IMG/VR virus record: IMGVR_UViG_3300037071_000774
Span: 1 to 45,597 of that record
Origin: a virus
DNA: 45,597 bases
Strand: one strand, 5' to 3'
The number at the start of each line of letters is the position of its first letter. The stretch's first letter is position 1. The notes below the pieces were generated by a model. It searched no databases, was not told where the DNA came from, and saw nothing but the letters and a program-made list of their open reading frames with translations. Both the position numbers and the translations under genes were made by a program. Shown here in pieces: positions 1 to 9,200 of the stretch.

Positions 1-2
1 AT

Positions 3-767
3 ATGGCCGAGGGCACGGTGAACCCGCGCATGATCGTGCCGCAGGGATTCACGGGCGTTCCCGATCTTCGCGCCGGAGGCATCACGATGGGCGGACTCAC
101 GCGCGAGACCTGGCCGATGGAGTGGATGACCGGGGGCAAGCTGGACTGGGGCATCGCGTTCCTTGACCGCAAGGAAAACGCCATCAATAACATCTTTCAC
201 CGCCCGCTCTTTGACCAGTTCGCGCAGATTGAACGCCAGATCACGGCAGCGGAAGTGCATGCCCGGGAAGCCGAGAAAGTGGCGCGGTTCTCGCCCGCGT
301 TCCATCAACTCACGACCGAACTCATCAACCCGTGTCTGGAGCGCGTGTTCATGCTGCTCTACCGCCAGGGCAGGTTCCCGGCCCCGCCGATGGAGGCGCT
401 GTATCGCGATGCCGCGGGCATCCTCAGGCTGGCGTTCCCGCAGACGGTGCAGACATCCCGAATGGCGCTGGCCATGCAGGCGATGCGGCGGCAGAGCGTG
501 CTGAATATGATAGGGGTCTGGACGCCTTATGTTGAAGTCACACAAGATCCCTCCGTGTTTGACAACCTGGACAAAGACGAAGCCTTCCGAACCCTGGCAC
601 TCGGAGACGGAACGCCCAAAGATTTCCTCAACGATCCCGATGTTGTCGAGCAAACCCGGCTCGCCCGTGCGCAGGCACAGCAGGCAGCGCAGCAGGCGGA
701 GATGGCGCAGGCGGCTCTGAAATCAACTCCCCTGGTGGAGGCCGGGATAGAAGCGGCGGCGGCATGA
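3..767 (+). CDS. Portal (head-tail connector) protein, C-terminal part
   Basis: This is the C-terminal 254 codons of the portal protein that begins at 44573. The ATG seen at base 3 is a contig-end artefact, since the matching codon in the right-hand copy is CTG (Leu300). Joined, the protein is about 553 residues, the normal size for T7-type connectors, which form a dodecameric ring at one capsid vertex through which DNA is packaged and ejected. The tail is rich in Gln and Ala (about codons 215-245 of this part) and looks like a coiled helix. The following gene overlaps its stop by an ATGA, so the two are probably translationally coupled. The family call rests on the N-terminal half, on size, and on position after the terminase and before the scaffold and capsid genes. 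Confidence 0.9.
   Translation: MAEGTVNPRMIVPQGFTGVPDLRAGGITMGGLTRETWPMEWMTGGKLDWGIAFLDRKENAINNIFHRPLFDQFAQIERQITAAEVHAREAEKVARFSPAFHQLTTELINPCLERVFMLLYRQGRFPAPPMEALYRDAAGILRLAFPQTVQTSRMALAMQAMRRQSVLNMIGVWTPYVEVTQDPSVFDNLDKDEAFRTLALGDGTPKDFLNDPDVVEQTRLARAQAQQAAQQAEMAQAALKSTPLVEAGIEAAAA
4..129. repeat. Left copy of 126-bp contig-end overlap
   Basis: Identical to 45471-45596 by direct reading. The bases outside the match differ (ATA against CGC on the left, T against C on the right). The repeat lies inside the portal coding sequence and both copies are in the same frame, so joining the ends restores one intact gene. This is best read as assembly overlap of a circular or circularly permuted molecule, not as a biological terminal repeat. 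Confidence 0.9.
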
Positions 768-958
768 AACAAGTGATCGCATGGAAAGCGGACGACGGGA
801 CTCTCCATGAGGATGAGAACGAAGCCTTTAATGCAGATCTTGAGCATTGGAAAAAGAATCACGCGCCGGACTCCGCGGCTCCTGTCGTGTCGATCATTAA
901 CAGAGATCGCGCCGTCATTGACCGCGACCCCGTTATGGAAGCGGCCCTGGAACGATGA
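764..958 (+). CDS. Small hypothetical protein after portal
   Basis: A 64-residue acidic protein overlapping the portal stop (ATGA) and overlapped by the next gene in the same way. It starts MKQVIAWKADDGTLHEDENE, a style seen in small phage proteins that begin with a short beta strand and an acidic stretch. No membrane segment, Cys pair or catalytic motif is visible. The gene is supported by tight coupling on both sides and by codon use like its neighbours. Function unknown. Confidence 0.7.
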   Translation: MKQVIAWKADDGTLHEDENEAFNADLEHWKKNHAPDSAAPVVSIINRDRAVIDRDPVMEAALER

Positions 959-1224
959 ACTCCTTTGAATCCGCAATCGACGCCTGGGAGCGCAGGCACC
1001 GGACCCCGGGCCGCTTCAAGAAGCTGTGCGGTGAAGTCTTCCAATCCGTCGAGGGCGTGGAACTAATGGCCCTTCTTTGCACCGTGGAGCATCCCCTTGA
1101 CCATACTCCCGGGAGTGGCGACCATAGCCACGGCAGGCGCGAGGTGATCGCGGCCCTTTGGCGGCATGGATCATCTTCAAACGCAATACACACCATCCCT
1201 GAACCGAAACAAGACGCATCATAA
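955..1224 (+). CDS. Hypothetical protein, possibly Bbp19-like
   Basis: An 89-residue protein overlapping the gene before it. The pattern FKKLCGEVFQSVEG near residues 21-34 followed by HGRREVIAALWRHG near 59-72 resembles the small phage proteins known as Bbp19-like, which often sit between the portal and scaffold genes of podoviruses (a short F..vF.t..G region, then a Grr.vv..l helix). The resemblance is by eye only. It lies in the morphogenesis run and is presumably co-transcribed with the portal gene. Confidence 0.6.
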   Translation: MNSFESAIDAWERRHRTPGRFKKLCGEVFQSVEGVELMALLCTVEHPLDHTPGSGDHSHGRREVIAALWRHGSSSNAIHTIPEPKQDAS

Positions 1225-1229
1225 TAAAC

Positions 1230-1463
1230 ATGAATACACCTACAGTTGGATGCATTGTTCACTATCACAGTTACGGCACGCCGGGAGGCGAGTTCAAACT
1301 GGAGCCCCGCGCCGCCATCGTTACCGCCGTGAATGAGAACGGCACCATTGACCTGTGCGTCATTAATCCTACGGGGTTTTTCTTTAACCGCGGCGTCTCC
1401 GCAGGAGGCCCCAATGCCGACACGCCAACGCCGGGCGGATGGACCTGGCCACCGAAAGCCTGA
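1230..1463 (+). CDS. Conserved small phage protein
   Basis: A 77-residue protein with the beta-rich pattern VGCIVHYHSYGTPGGE, then AAIVTAV, LCVINPTGFFFNRG and a C-terminal PGGWTWPP. This arrangement (a short SH3-like barrel ending in a Trp-rich tail) is familiar among uncharacterised tailed-phage proteins. The ATG has no Shine-Dalgarno sequence; its leader is A-rich. Function unknown, and its place between the portal and scaffold genes gives no firm clue. Confidence 0.75.
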   Translation: MNTPTVGCIVHYHSYGTPGGEFKLEPRAAIVTAVNENGTIDLCVINPTGFFFNRGVSAGGPNADTPTPGGWTWPPKA

Positions 1464-1495
1464 CCCTGAATCGAAACCACTAACCACTGAAACCA

Positions 1496-1729
1496 ATGGC
1501 ACCGCCGAGCAATGAATTCCTGAAATCTGAAGTCGATAGACTTACCGCCGAACTTGACGCCCTGAAAGCGGCGGCACCTGACAAAAACGCGCAGGCGCTT
1601 CTAACTGAAAACGAGAACCTGCGGGCGGAAGTCGCGAGACTGAACGAAGTCATAGCGAAGACCGGCCCCGGATTCGTTAGCGAGGGGCAGAAGCTCGCCG
1701 ACATCATGCGGGAAGGGAGGCAGGGGTGA
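1496..1729 (+). CDS. Short coiled-coil protein
   Basis: A 77-residue protein that is mostly one heptad-patterned helix (SEVDRLTAELDALKAA, then ENENLRAEVARLNEVIAK). It starts 6 bases after a CACTAACCACTGAAACC leader with no SD, and its stop overlaps the GTG start of the scaffold gene. The coiled coil and the position just upstream suggest a small accessory of head assembly; that role is inferred. Confidence 0.7.
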   Translation: MAPPSNEFLKSEVDRLTAELDALKAAAPDKNAQALLTENENLRAEVARLNEVIAKTGPGFVSEGQKLADIMREGRQG

Positions 1730-2628
1730 GCGCCGCTATCGCCGATCCTCCCGCAGCGCCCCCGGCCACTACTCCGCCGGCAGCGCCAGCCGCTCCCGTG
1801 TCAAGCCAGCCGCCCGCCCCGGCCTGGCACGAATCCCTCATCACGAAGGAACCCGACGGCACGGAAAAGCTCGCCGACTTCGCGACATGGAGGGACAAGG
1901 CCCCGAAGCCGCTCGCTGATTTCATCACCGGCAACATGACCGCGGCCAGGGCGAAGACTGAAGGCATGCTCAAGCTGCCCACGGCAGAGACAACGCCCGA
2001 GGAATGGGATGGCATCTACAAGGCCCTGGGACGTCCCGATGCCCCGGAGGGATACGAGTTCAAAGCCCCGGAGGAAATGCCCGAGGGAGTGACATGGGAT
2101 GAAGCGGCAACGAAACGCTTTGCGCCCATCGCGCACAAGATCGGGCTCACGCCGGCCCAGGTCGCCGCCCTCTCCGAATATCAGATCGGGGAAGTGGCGG
2201 CACAAACGCAAGCCTTCCGCGCCAACGTGGCTAAGGAAGTGGAGGCGGAACAAAAGAAGCTCGGCGAATACTTCCCGGGCGAGAATGGGCTAACCGATGC
2301 CGCCGTGATCGCGCAGAAGCTCGCGGGTGATTGCGGCATCCCTGCCGCTTCCTTTGATCCCTCCAGCCCTGATTTCTGGGGCGCGGATGCGATGAAAATG
2401 ATGGTCGCCCTGGCTCGCCGGCTGGCGAAGCGTGAGGACGAAGGCAGCACCGGAGCCCCGAACGCAGCCAATCCCGTCCAGGGCGGGTTTGAGTGGGCCT
2501 ACAAGGTGTCATCAGACAAGAATCATCCTGACTACGACGCCTATCATGGTGGCAAAGATGCGAAATTGACACAGCGCGTGAATGAGGGATGGGCGCTGAT
2601 GCCGAAGGGATGGAAGCCGCCGCAGTAG
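1726..2628 (+). CDS. Probable capsid scaffolding (head assembly) protein
   Basis: A 300-residue protein starting at a GTG that overlaps the preceding TGA. Residues 1-30 are an Ala/Pro-rich low-complexity arm. The rest is charged and helix-rich, with the motif PTAETTPEEWDGIYKALGRP near residues 85-105 that is common in podoviral scaffold-like proteins, an internal helical region around 150-185, and a C-terminal tail rich in Lys and Trp. It immediately precedes the major capsid gene, which is where scaffold genes lie in T7-like and related phages. Scaffolds of this kind template the procapsid and leave before maturation. The assignment is from composition, motif and synteny, without a database match. 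Confidence 0.75.
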   Translation: MSAAIADPPAAPPATTPPAAPAAPVSSQPPAPAWHESLITKEPDGTEKLADFATWRDKAPKPLADFITGNMTAARAKTEGMLKLPTAETTPEEWDGIYKALGRPDAPEGYEFKAPEEMPEGVTWDEAATKRFAPIAHKIGLTPAQVAALSEYQIGEVAAQTQAFRANVAKEVEAEQKKLGEYFPGENGLTDAAVIAQKLAGDCGIPAASFDPSSPDFWGADAMKMMVALARRLAKREDEGSTGAPNAANPVQGGFEWAYKVSSDKNHPDYDAYHGGKDAKLTQRVNEGWALMPKGWKPPQ

Positions 2629-2812
2629 ATTTTTCTTTACATTCCGCGGGCATGGGCAATCATCCCGCCATTCCACCGGCTCCGCCAGGACCTACCGGCA
2701 GGAATCGCTAAGGCATCGGCTCCCGTCAGGGACTTACCGGAAAGCGCAGCGTTGAATCATCCCGCGTCACCACGGCAGCGGGTTCAACCAATTCCGCAAC
2801 TTTCCGAAGGCC
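2629..2812 (+). promoter_or_regulatory. 184-base non-coding leader before the capsid gene
   Basis: This is one of the few long gaps in the + strand gene chain. AATCATCCCGC occurs at 2658-2668 and again at 2755-2765. Between them two imperfect units of about 35 bases follow one another, each holding CGGCTCC, then AGG, then ACCGG. A small TCCC-gtca-GGGA hairpin lies in the second unit. The stretch starts with a T-rich run right after the scaffold stop. It could hold a late promoter or a 5' RNA structure that boosts capsid expression; neither is proven. Confidence 0.4.
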
Positions 2813-3760
2813 ATGCCTGATCCGTCGTTCACCATCCCCGAACACTTTCCGCGCCAGTTCTCCATCAATTTCGATCAGGAGATTCAACAGACCGACTCCC
2901 GGTTTCAGGGGCTCGCCGATCCCGAGATGCGATGGACGGGCAAGGAATACATCTTCCGCGACCTCTCGCAAAACACCTGGACGCGCAACGATACCCGGGG
3001 CGGCACCACCGTAGCCCGCGAGTCACGCGCCAGTTTCCGGCGCATGTTCAAAAAGAAATGCGAGGCCGAAGCCATCGAGTTTTACGAGTGGGATGAAGAA
3101 CTCCTGGCCCAGGTCGTTTCCCCGAAGTCGGCGGAAATGCAGGCGATGACAAATGGCTGGGAGCGCCAGTTCGATGACCTTTGCATCGAAGCCTGCTACG
3201 AGGATTCAATGGGCGGAGTCGAGCCCTACACCACGGCGCAGCCGTTCCCGCCCTCGCAGAAGATCGCGGTCGATTACAACACGCCTGCGGTCGCTCCGGC
3301 CGGCAACAAGCCGATGACGACCTGGAAGCTGTTTCGAGCGAAGAAGTATTTCGAGAACCTCAACATCAACCTGGACCGCGAGGAGGTTTGTATCGCGATG
3401 TCCCCGGATGAGGAGGAGGATCTTCTGGTCGAAGCCGCCGCCGCCCTCAATACCCCGTGGGCGAAGATGATCATGAACTATTACGAGGCCATCGGCTCCG
3501 GGTCCGACCCGAAGGCGACCAAGCTTCTCGGTATGTTCCGCGTCATCAAGACGACCCGCCTTCCTGTCGTTTCCAGCATCCGAACGTGCGTCGCCTTCTG
3601 CCGCTCCGGATTCGTCAAGTCGGCGTCCACCGATGTCAAATCCAGCCTCGACCGCATCCCGCAGGACAAGAACAAGCTGCTCCTTCAGGGGTCGGCGATG
3701 GTCGGCGTTGCCCGGCGATACGATGAGAAATTCGTCTGGATTCCCTGCTACCACGCATAA
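2813..3760 (+). CDS. Major capsid protein
   Basis: A 315-residue protein directly after the scaffold gene. It has the features of a podoviral capsid family: FQGLADPEMRWTGKEYIFRD near residues 30-50, then SQNTWTRNDTRGGTT and an EFYEWDEELL segment near 90-100, and a C-terminal LLLQGSAMVGVARRYDEKFVWIPCYHA. These patterns recur in HK97-fold capsid proteins of environmental podoviruses. The protein would make the icosahedral shell. The start follows the 184-base leader and has no clear SD. The next gene follows after 42 bases that are rich in CTAAC-like sequence. Confidence 0.85.
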   Translation: MPDPSFTIPEHFPRQFSINFDQEIQQTDSRFQGLADPEMRWTGKEYIFRDLSQNTWTRNDTRGGTTVARESRASFRRMFKKKCEAEAIEFYEWDEELLAQVVSPKSAEMQAMTNGWERQFDDLCIEACYEDSMGGVEPYTTAQPFPPSQKIAVDYNTPAVAPAGNKPMTTWKLFRAKKYFENLNINLDREEVCIAMSPDEEEDLLVEAAAALNTPWAKMIMNYYEAIGSGSDPKATKLLGMFRVIKTTRLPVVSSIRTCVAFCRSGFVKSASTDVKSSLDRIPQDKNKLLLQGSAMVGVARRYDEKFVWIPCYHA

Positions 3761-3802
3761 TCACAAGCCATAACCAACCCAACTTTCTAACGATTCAATC
3801 TT

Positions 3803-4783
3803 ATGGCTACCACCGGTTACTCCGACTACCAAACCGCGGTTCGCGCCGCATCGGCAGGCTCGCTTCACACGCGGGCGCTGCAAAACAAAGTCGCCTCCAA
3901 AGTCAGCTTCATCGATCTGCAATACGTGGGCCGCGGCGTGGAACTCAACTGCGAATTCGTGGACCTGGGAAGTCCGGCTGCGATCAATGCCAAGTTCAAT
4001 CCGGAAACGCTCATCGTGCGGCACGGCGGCAGCGCCAACTTCTCGGTTCCCGTCAAGTTCGAGAAGCTGACGACCGTTGACGGCACGAAGCAGAACGGGC
4101 GGCAGTTCGATGCGACCTGGACGCGGTCAACCACGACCTGCACGGTCACGACGCCGAGCCCGCACGGGTTCAGCACGAACCAGCATCTCAATGTTACCAA
4201 CAGCAGCGCCACGACCCCGGTTCCCAACGGAGGCACGGGCATCATCACGGTGCTGTCGGATACGACGTTCAGCTTCACTTGCGTCAATTCCGGAGCCACT
4301 TCCGGCACGCTGACCGTGGGTGAAATCGTGAGCGCGCAGCGCGCGGCCACCTGGTCACGAACCACGACGACTCTGACCGTTACCACACAGGGAGCGCACG
4401 GCTACGCCAGCAACGACATCCTGGACGTGACGGCAATGTCCAGCCTGGCATCGTTCGCGCTCGGCCTTACCGGCGTCATCACTGTTACCAGCGCAACCGC
4501 CTTTACCTTCGTGGTAACGGATGCCGGGGACGCCACGGGGACGATCACGCTCGGCCCGGCTCGCGGGAACACGGTTCCGATCACCTCCTCCGTCGCATAC
4601 ACTCAAGCCGCGATCTATACCGGCGCGGGCGTGGCCACGGTCAGCAATGGCGTGCTCGGGCTCGGCGATCTCCCCATCTTCCGCAAGGAGGACAAGATCA
4701 TCCTGGTCTGGGGCGTCATCACCACGGTTCCTCCAACCACGCGAATCTTCTACGTCCGGGGCAGTTACACGCACCAGACATAA
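3803..4783 (+). CDS. Head-associated protein with two beta repeats
   Basis: A 326-residue protein in the position of a minor head or decoration protein. Residues about 105-175 and 177-250 are two copies of one module: each opens ATW[TS]R[ST]TTT.TVTT, passes through HG[FY]....ILDVT-type strands and ends SGTLTVG or TGTITLG. This Thr/Ser-rich pattern is typical of immunoglobulin-like surface domains. Flanking regions (residues 1-100 and 255-326) look like the conserved core. The start lies behind CCCAACTTTCTAACGATT with no SD. An intrinsic terminator follows at 4803, so it closes the head transcription unit. Confidence 0.7.
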   Translation: MATTGYSDYQTAVRAASAGSLHTRALQNKVASKVSFIDLQYVGRGVELNCEFVDLGSPAAINAKFNPETLIVRHGGSANFSVPVKFEKLTTVDGTKQNGRQFDATWTRSTTTCTVTTPSPHGFSTNQHLNVTNSSATTPVPNGGTGIITVLSDTTFSFTCVNSGATSGTLTVGEIVSAQRAATWSRTTTTLTVTTQGAHGYASNDILDVTAMSSLASFALGLTGVITVTSATAFTFVVTDAGDATGTITLGPARGNTVPITSSVAYTQAAIYTGAGVATVSNGVLGLGDLPIFRKEDKIILVWGVITTVPPTTRIFYVRGSYTHQT

Positions 4784-4802
4784 GCCTTTCAGCGGTTAGT
4801 TC

Positions 4803-4846
4803 GGGCGCATCCGGTTTACAGGGAATCCGGGTGCGCCCTTTTTCTT
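4803..4846 (+). terminator. Intrinsic terminator after head genes
   Basis: A 12-bp stem pairs 4803-4814 (GGGCGCATCCGG) with 4827-4838 (CCGGGTGCGCCC) through one T-G wobble, with a 12-base loop, followed by TTTTTCTT at 4839-4846. This is a textbook + strand Rho-independent terminator, 19 bases after the stop of the head protein gene. Confidence 0.9.
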
Positions 4847-4877
4847 GCCATCGCGGCGCGGGCGTGTAGTTTGGGGG

Positions 4878-5246
4878 ATGCCGTCGATTGTCTCCGATGA
4901 ATTCGCCAGGATGGTCAACACCGCCCTGAGGGTTATCGAGATTCAATCCACGCTAATCCAAACCAAACTCACTGATATGGCCAATACCCTTGACGATTAC
5001 ATCGCGGCGCAAACCGCTGCTAACGAAAAGATCAACACCGCGGTCGCTGGAGTCACGGGCGATGTCGCGGAACTCAAGCACCAGATTGAAGAACTGGCGA
5101 AAGGCGCTGTCACGGCGGAGCAAGCCTCGAAACTGTCTGGACTGGCGGAAGCCGCGGGCGCTATCGTCTCCAAACTGGAAGCCCTGGACGCGGGAACGCC
5201 CGCGGTTCCTGACGAGAACGTCGCCGGGCTGAACCCGAATCTGTAG
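4878..5246 (+). CDS. Coiled-coil structural protein of unknown role
   Basis: A 122-residue mostly helical protein ending in a Pro/Ala-rich tail. Heptad-like spacing runs through VIEIQSTLIQTKLTDMANTL and DVAELKHQIEELAKG. The first ATG lies 31 bases after the terminator. A second ATG at 4978 (giving MANTLDDYIAAQ) has the A/C-rich leader typical of free-standing starts in this genome and could be the real one, making an 89-residue protein. The TTGCCA at 4845 and TAGTTT at 4867, 16 bases apart, could be a promoter for the restart after the terminator, but this is weak. It lies between head and tail genes. Confidence 0.6.
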   Translation: MPSIVSDEFARMVNTALRVIEIQSTLIQTKLTDMANTLDDYIAAQTAANEKINTAVAGVTGDVAELKHQIEELAKGAVTAEQASKLSGLAEAAGAIVSKLEALDAGTPAVPDENVAGLNPNL

Positions 5247-5346
5247 CCTGTGACCGCCGAGCGCGCCCGAACGAATGCCCAAAGGCTTCGCCGCCGCAGA
5301 TCGTTCCGGCGCGTCACAAAGCGGCTAATGTGGTGCTTGCTGTCGC

Positions 5347-6078
5347 ATGAACTCCGAGACTAAAATCACCCTCGCCCGCAAGGCGTTGAAGCTCTGCGGC
5401 GTCACCCTGGACGGTAACATTACCGACCTGGATGCGCGCGAGCCCAACGCCGTGGCGTGCCGCGAGGAATGGGACAAGGCGCGGGATGAACTCCTGCGCA
5501 TGAAGGAATGGAACTTCGCGAAGACGCGGGTGAACCTGACGCGGACCGATGACCCGCTCTTTGGCTATCGGTATGCGTGGCTGCTGCCCGCCGACTACAT
5601 CCGCGCCCTGGAATTCAACTGCGTGCCCGCAGGCACGGGCATGTCCCGCTATGACATCGAGGGGCCGCTTCTGCTCTCGTGCCCGGTCAACAGCTACGCC
5701 GTTGTGAATCTGCTGGCTCCGACCAGCGAGCCCGCGGCGCAACTGCGCTACATCTTCCGGGAGGAAACGGTTAGCAAATGGGATGCGAACTTCTGCAACG
5801 CCTTCGTTTACCTCCTGGCCAGCGCGATTGCGCCCGGGCTGTCCAGCGCCGCCAATATGGGCCTGCAACTGCGGCAGTTCGCGCAGCAGATGGTCGCGCA
5901 GGCATTCGGGCCGAATAACAACGAGGGGCGTCCGCGGGTCATTACCGGGCTGGGCATGAACTCCGGATACATGCGCGCGCGATGGGCCGGGACCGGTGGC
6001 GGCTATCCCTATAACGTGCCCGCGGGATGGTGGGCGGACGCGCACGGGGTTTGGCAGGCGAATGATTGCTGCTGTTGA
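5347..6078 (+). CDS. Tail tubular protein A (T7 gp11-like)
   Basis: A 243-residue protein with the familiar gp11-type layout: an N-terminal helical region (ITLARKALKLCGV), a REEWDKARDELLRMKEWNFAKTR segment near residues 38-60, then YRYAWLLPADYIRAL near 76-90, and LRYIFREETVSKWDANFCNAFVYLLASAIAP near 137-167. In T7-like phages gp11 forms a ring under the portal and links it to the tail tube. The following large gene is the expected partner gp12. About 100 bases precede it with no gene. The family call is by motif, size and synteny. Confidence 0.9.
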   Translation: MNSETKITLARKALKLCGVTLDGNITDLDAREPNAVACREEWDKARDELLRMKEWNFAKTRVNLTRTDDPLFGYRYAWLLPADYIRALEFNCVPAGTGMSRYDIEGPLLLSCPVNSYAVVNLLAPTSEPAAQLRYIFREETVSKWDANFCNAFVYLLASAIAPGLSSAANMGLQLRQFAQQMVAQAFGPNNNEGRPRVITGLGMNSGYMRARWAGTGGGYPYNVPAGWWADAHGVWQANDCCC

Positions 6079-6080
6079 GT

Positions 6081-6251
6081 ATGACGCACGTCTTTCCGGT
6101 TAACGATGAACAGGATCACGATTTGGAGTCGTTAAACTGTCACTGCGGACCGCGAATCGATTGGGAAAACAGCCTTGTGATCCATTCCTCTTTTGATGGC
6201 AGGGAATTGGTTGAAATGGCCGAAGCGATAAAAGAGGACGCTTCCACATGA
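6081..6251 (+). CDS. Conserved small phage protein
   Basis: A 56-residue protein starting MTHVFPVNDEQDHD with NCHCGPRI near residue 20 and LVIHSSFDGRELVEMA near 33-48. This short protein recurs in tailed phages close to tail genes; its function is unknown. It sits between the two tail tubular genes and overlaps the start of the second (ATGA). The longer reading from 6066 would add five residues with no support. Confidence 0.75.
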   Translation: MTHVFPVNDEQDHDLESLNCHCGPRIDWENSLVIHSSFDGRELVEMAEAIKEDAST

Positions 6252-9200
6252 ACCAACTCCTAACCGCCTTCAACTCCGGTGAAGTCACGCCGCTTTTGGC
6301 CGGGCGCGTCGATCTCCCGAACATGGCGCGGGCGTGCCGGATCATGCGCGGGTTCCTGCCCGGGATCACCGGCGGCGCGTTCCGCCGCCCACCCCTGGTC
6401 AATGTCAGCGCCGCGGGGGCCACGGGCTCCCGGCTCATCCCCTTCCAGGTATCCACGGATGCCAGTTACGTCCTGGAGGTTGTCGAGGATGGCCTGTATG
6501 TCTGGGACGCCACGACCGGCAACATCGTGACCCTGATTCCCCTGGTGCTGCCGCTGGTGCCGTGGCCGCTCGCCAGCCTGGACCGCATCGGATACGTCCA
6601 GAGCAATGACGTGATGTGGTTCGTGCATCCGGAGACGAATGTTTACGAATTGCAGCGCACTCCCGCGGGATGGACGCTAACGGAAATGCCGTGGAAATAC
6701 CCGCCCCTGCGCGACGAAAACCTGACCGCGATTACCATCAGGGCCAGCGCCCTTTCCGGCGCGATCACGCTAACGGCATCCGCCGCTCTTTTCGACCCGC
6801 AGATGGTCGGGAGCTATTTTGAAATCAGCCATTTCCGTTCCACGGTGTCATCGGAATTGGTCGTTCCCATCATTCCCGCAGCAGCGGCGTTGCTGTCGTT
6901 TTCCGTGATCCCGACCGCGGGGCAGTCCTTTACCATCAATGGCACCACTTACTTTTTTGCGACCGCGCCGACGGGGCCGAATCAGGTCTTGATAGGCACT
7001 CTTGTCCAGTCCCGGGACAACGCCATCGCCGCCATCAATGCCGCGGCTGGCGGCGCCGGGTTCGGTATCGGCACGCGCCCGAATCCGGACGTCACCGCGG
7101 AGAGCGGCGGCGACTCCACGACATCGGTTGCGGCCACGGGCACGCTCACCACGGATGGAACCAACGCCTTCACTTCGGGCACGAACTCGGAATTTACGAT
7201 AGGCTCCGTCACTTACCGCGCCGAATCCGGGACGATGGGCGTCAGCGGCAGCACCTACGATTTCCGGAAAGGGGCCACCGATCAGGACACGCTGGCGAAT
7301 TTGGTCAAGGCTATCAATCTCACCGGGGTCGGGAATAACGCCACCGGGGACTATACCGCGAGCCTTGTCGCCGCCAACCCTCTCGCCTCCGCCGCGCTCC
7401 AGACCGCCGCCATTGGGCTCACGGCGAAGGCTGCGGGCGCGGGCGGCAACAGCGTCGTCACCACGACTGCGCACACGGGAGGGCATCAGAGCTTTGGAGC
7501 GGCCACGCTCACGGGCGGCAACGCCGCCCCCACCTACAAGCTCAAGGCGGTAGCGCGGACGCTCGGCGACCCCGGGAACGCCATCACCGTTGATTCCGAT
7601 CTCACGGCTCCCGATGCCTGGAATACGCCCACGCTCACGGGTGGCGCCTATTACGGCACCGCCCTGGCCCCGGCTACGTCTCCGGAAATCACGGTCAAGG
7701 GGGCTTGGGATTTCACGAGCTACGGGCGGTGGACCGGGAATGTCTATGTCGAGCGAAAGAACGCGGCCGGCACCTGGGACATCCTCCGCCAGGTCACAGG
7801 GCGACTGGACACCAACCGCACGTTTTCCGGTATCGAAGATCCTGCCGCAGTCCTGCGCATCCGGGTCGAGAACATGGCCGGGCTTCCCGCCAGCGGGGTC
7901 GATCAGCCGCGATTCGTGCTAGAGGCCGTGCAGTCGATCACGCATGGACTGGTTCGCATCACCGGTTTCACATCATCTACCGTCGTCAATGGCACGACCG
8001 TTACCGACATCTTCAGCACGGACGCCACCCCGAACTGGCGCGAGGGCGCACACTCCAGCTTCCGGGGATTCCCTGCTGCCGTGGCCATGCACGAGCAACG
8101 ACTCATCTTCGCCGGCAATACCAGCGAGCCGCAGAAGCTCTGGGCCAGCGCCAGTGGCGACTTCCGCAACTTCGAGGAAACCGGATTCGATGACGGGTCC
8201 TGGCAATACGGCCTGGCCACCGCGGAGGGGAATGCGATCCGGTGGATTGCGAGTCAGTCTGTTTTGGTTGTTGGCACCGCTGGCGACGAGTGGATTCTGG
8301 ACGGTGGCGATACCGGCATCACCCCGACCAACGTAACGGCGAAGCGGCAGAGCGCCTGGGGCAGCGATCCCGTGCAGGCGCTCATTGTCGGCAGCATCAT
8401 CATATTCATCCAGCGCGGGGGGCTGATCCTTCGCGAATACGTTTTCGACTATCAGAACGTCGGATACGTCGCTCCGGACCTGACGCAACTGGTAGAGCAC
8501 CTGACCCGGGACGGCCTGCGCATGGTCGCACAGCAACGCGCGCCCTGGTCGATTCTCTGGGCCGTGACCTGGGGCGGCGACTTACTGGCCTGCACCTACT
8601 CCCGGGAGAACGAAGTCATCGCCTGGGTTCCGATCCCGATTGACGGCGATGTCGAGAGCGTGGCCGTCGTCTATGGCCAGCGCGGGGCCGCGGATGAAGT
8701 CTGGATTTCCGTCCTTCGCGCCACGGGCCGCAGGCTCGAACGATTCGACCCGCGGCACTGGATACGCCTTCACGCCGGGGATTTCTGCTATCACATGGAC
8801 TCCGCGGCCACGGGCGGCACCGCGGGCGTGCTGTCGAATCTGGTCTGGCTCAACGGTGAAACCGTAAAGGTCGTGGCCGATGGCATCGAGCAGCCCGACC
8901 AGGTTGTTACCGCGAACGCGATCACCGTGGCCGGCGCGGCATCGATCACGGTCGGGCGCGCGCAACCGGAGAGTGTGCTGCAGCCCGCTATCTTTGACAT
9001 CCCGACCCGACAGGGCACGAGCCAGGGCAGCAAGTTTCTGACCGTGGAGTTTTCCCCCCGGTTCTACATGACGCGCGGAGCCGGGTATGCGCGGGCACCC
9101 GGGAAGGAGGTATGGTCGATCAGCTTCCGGGACAGCCTGAACCCGGAGGAAACGGCACCGCCGCCGTTCTCGGGCGACAAGCCGCTGTCGGTGCCCGGGA

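Noticed and set aside
4-129. 126-bp repeat as a true T7-style terminal repeat
   Set aside because: It lies in the middle of the portal gene and its outer edges mismatch as contig ends do. Genuine short terminal repeats usually sit outside essential genes, and assemblers tend to collapse them.
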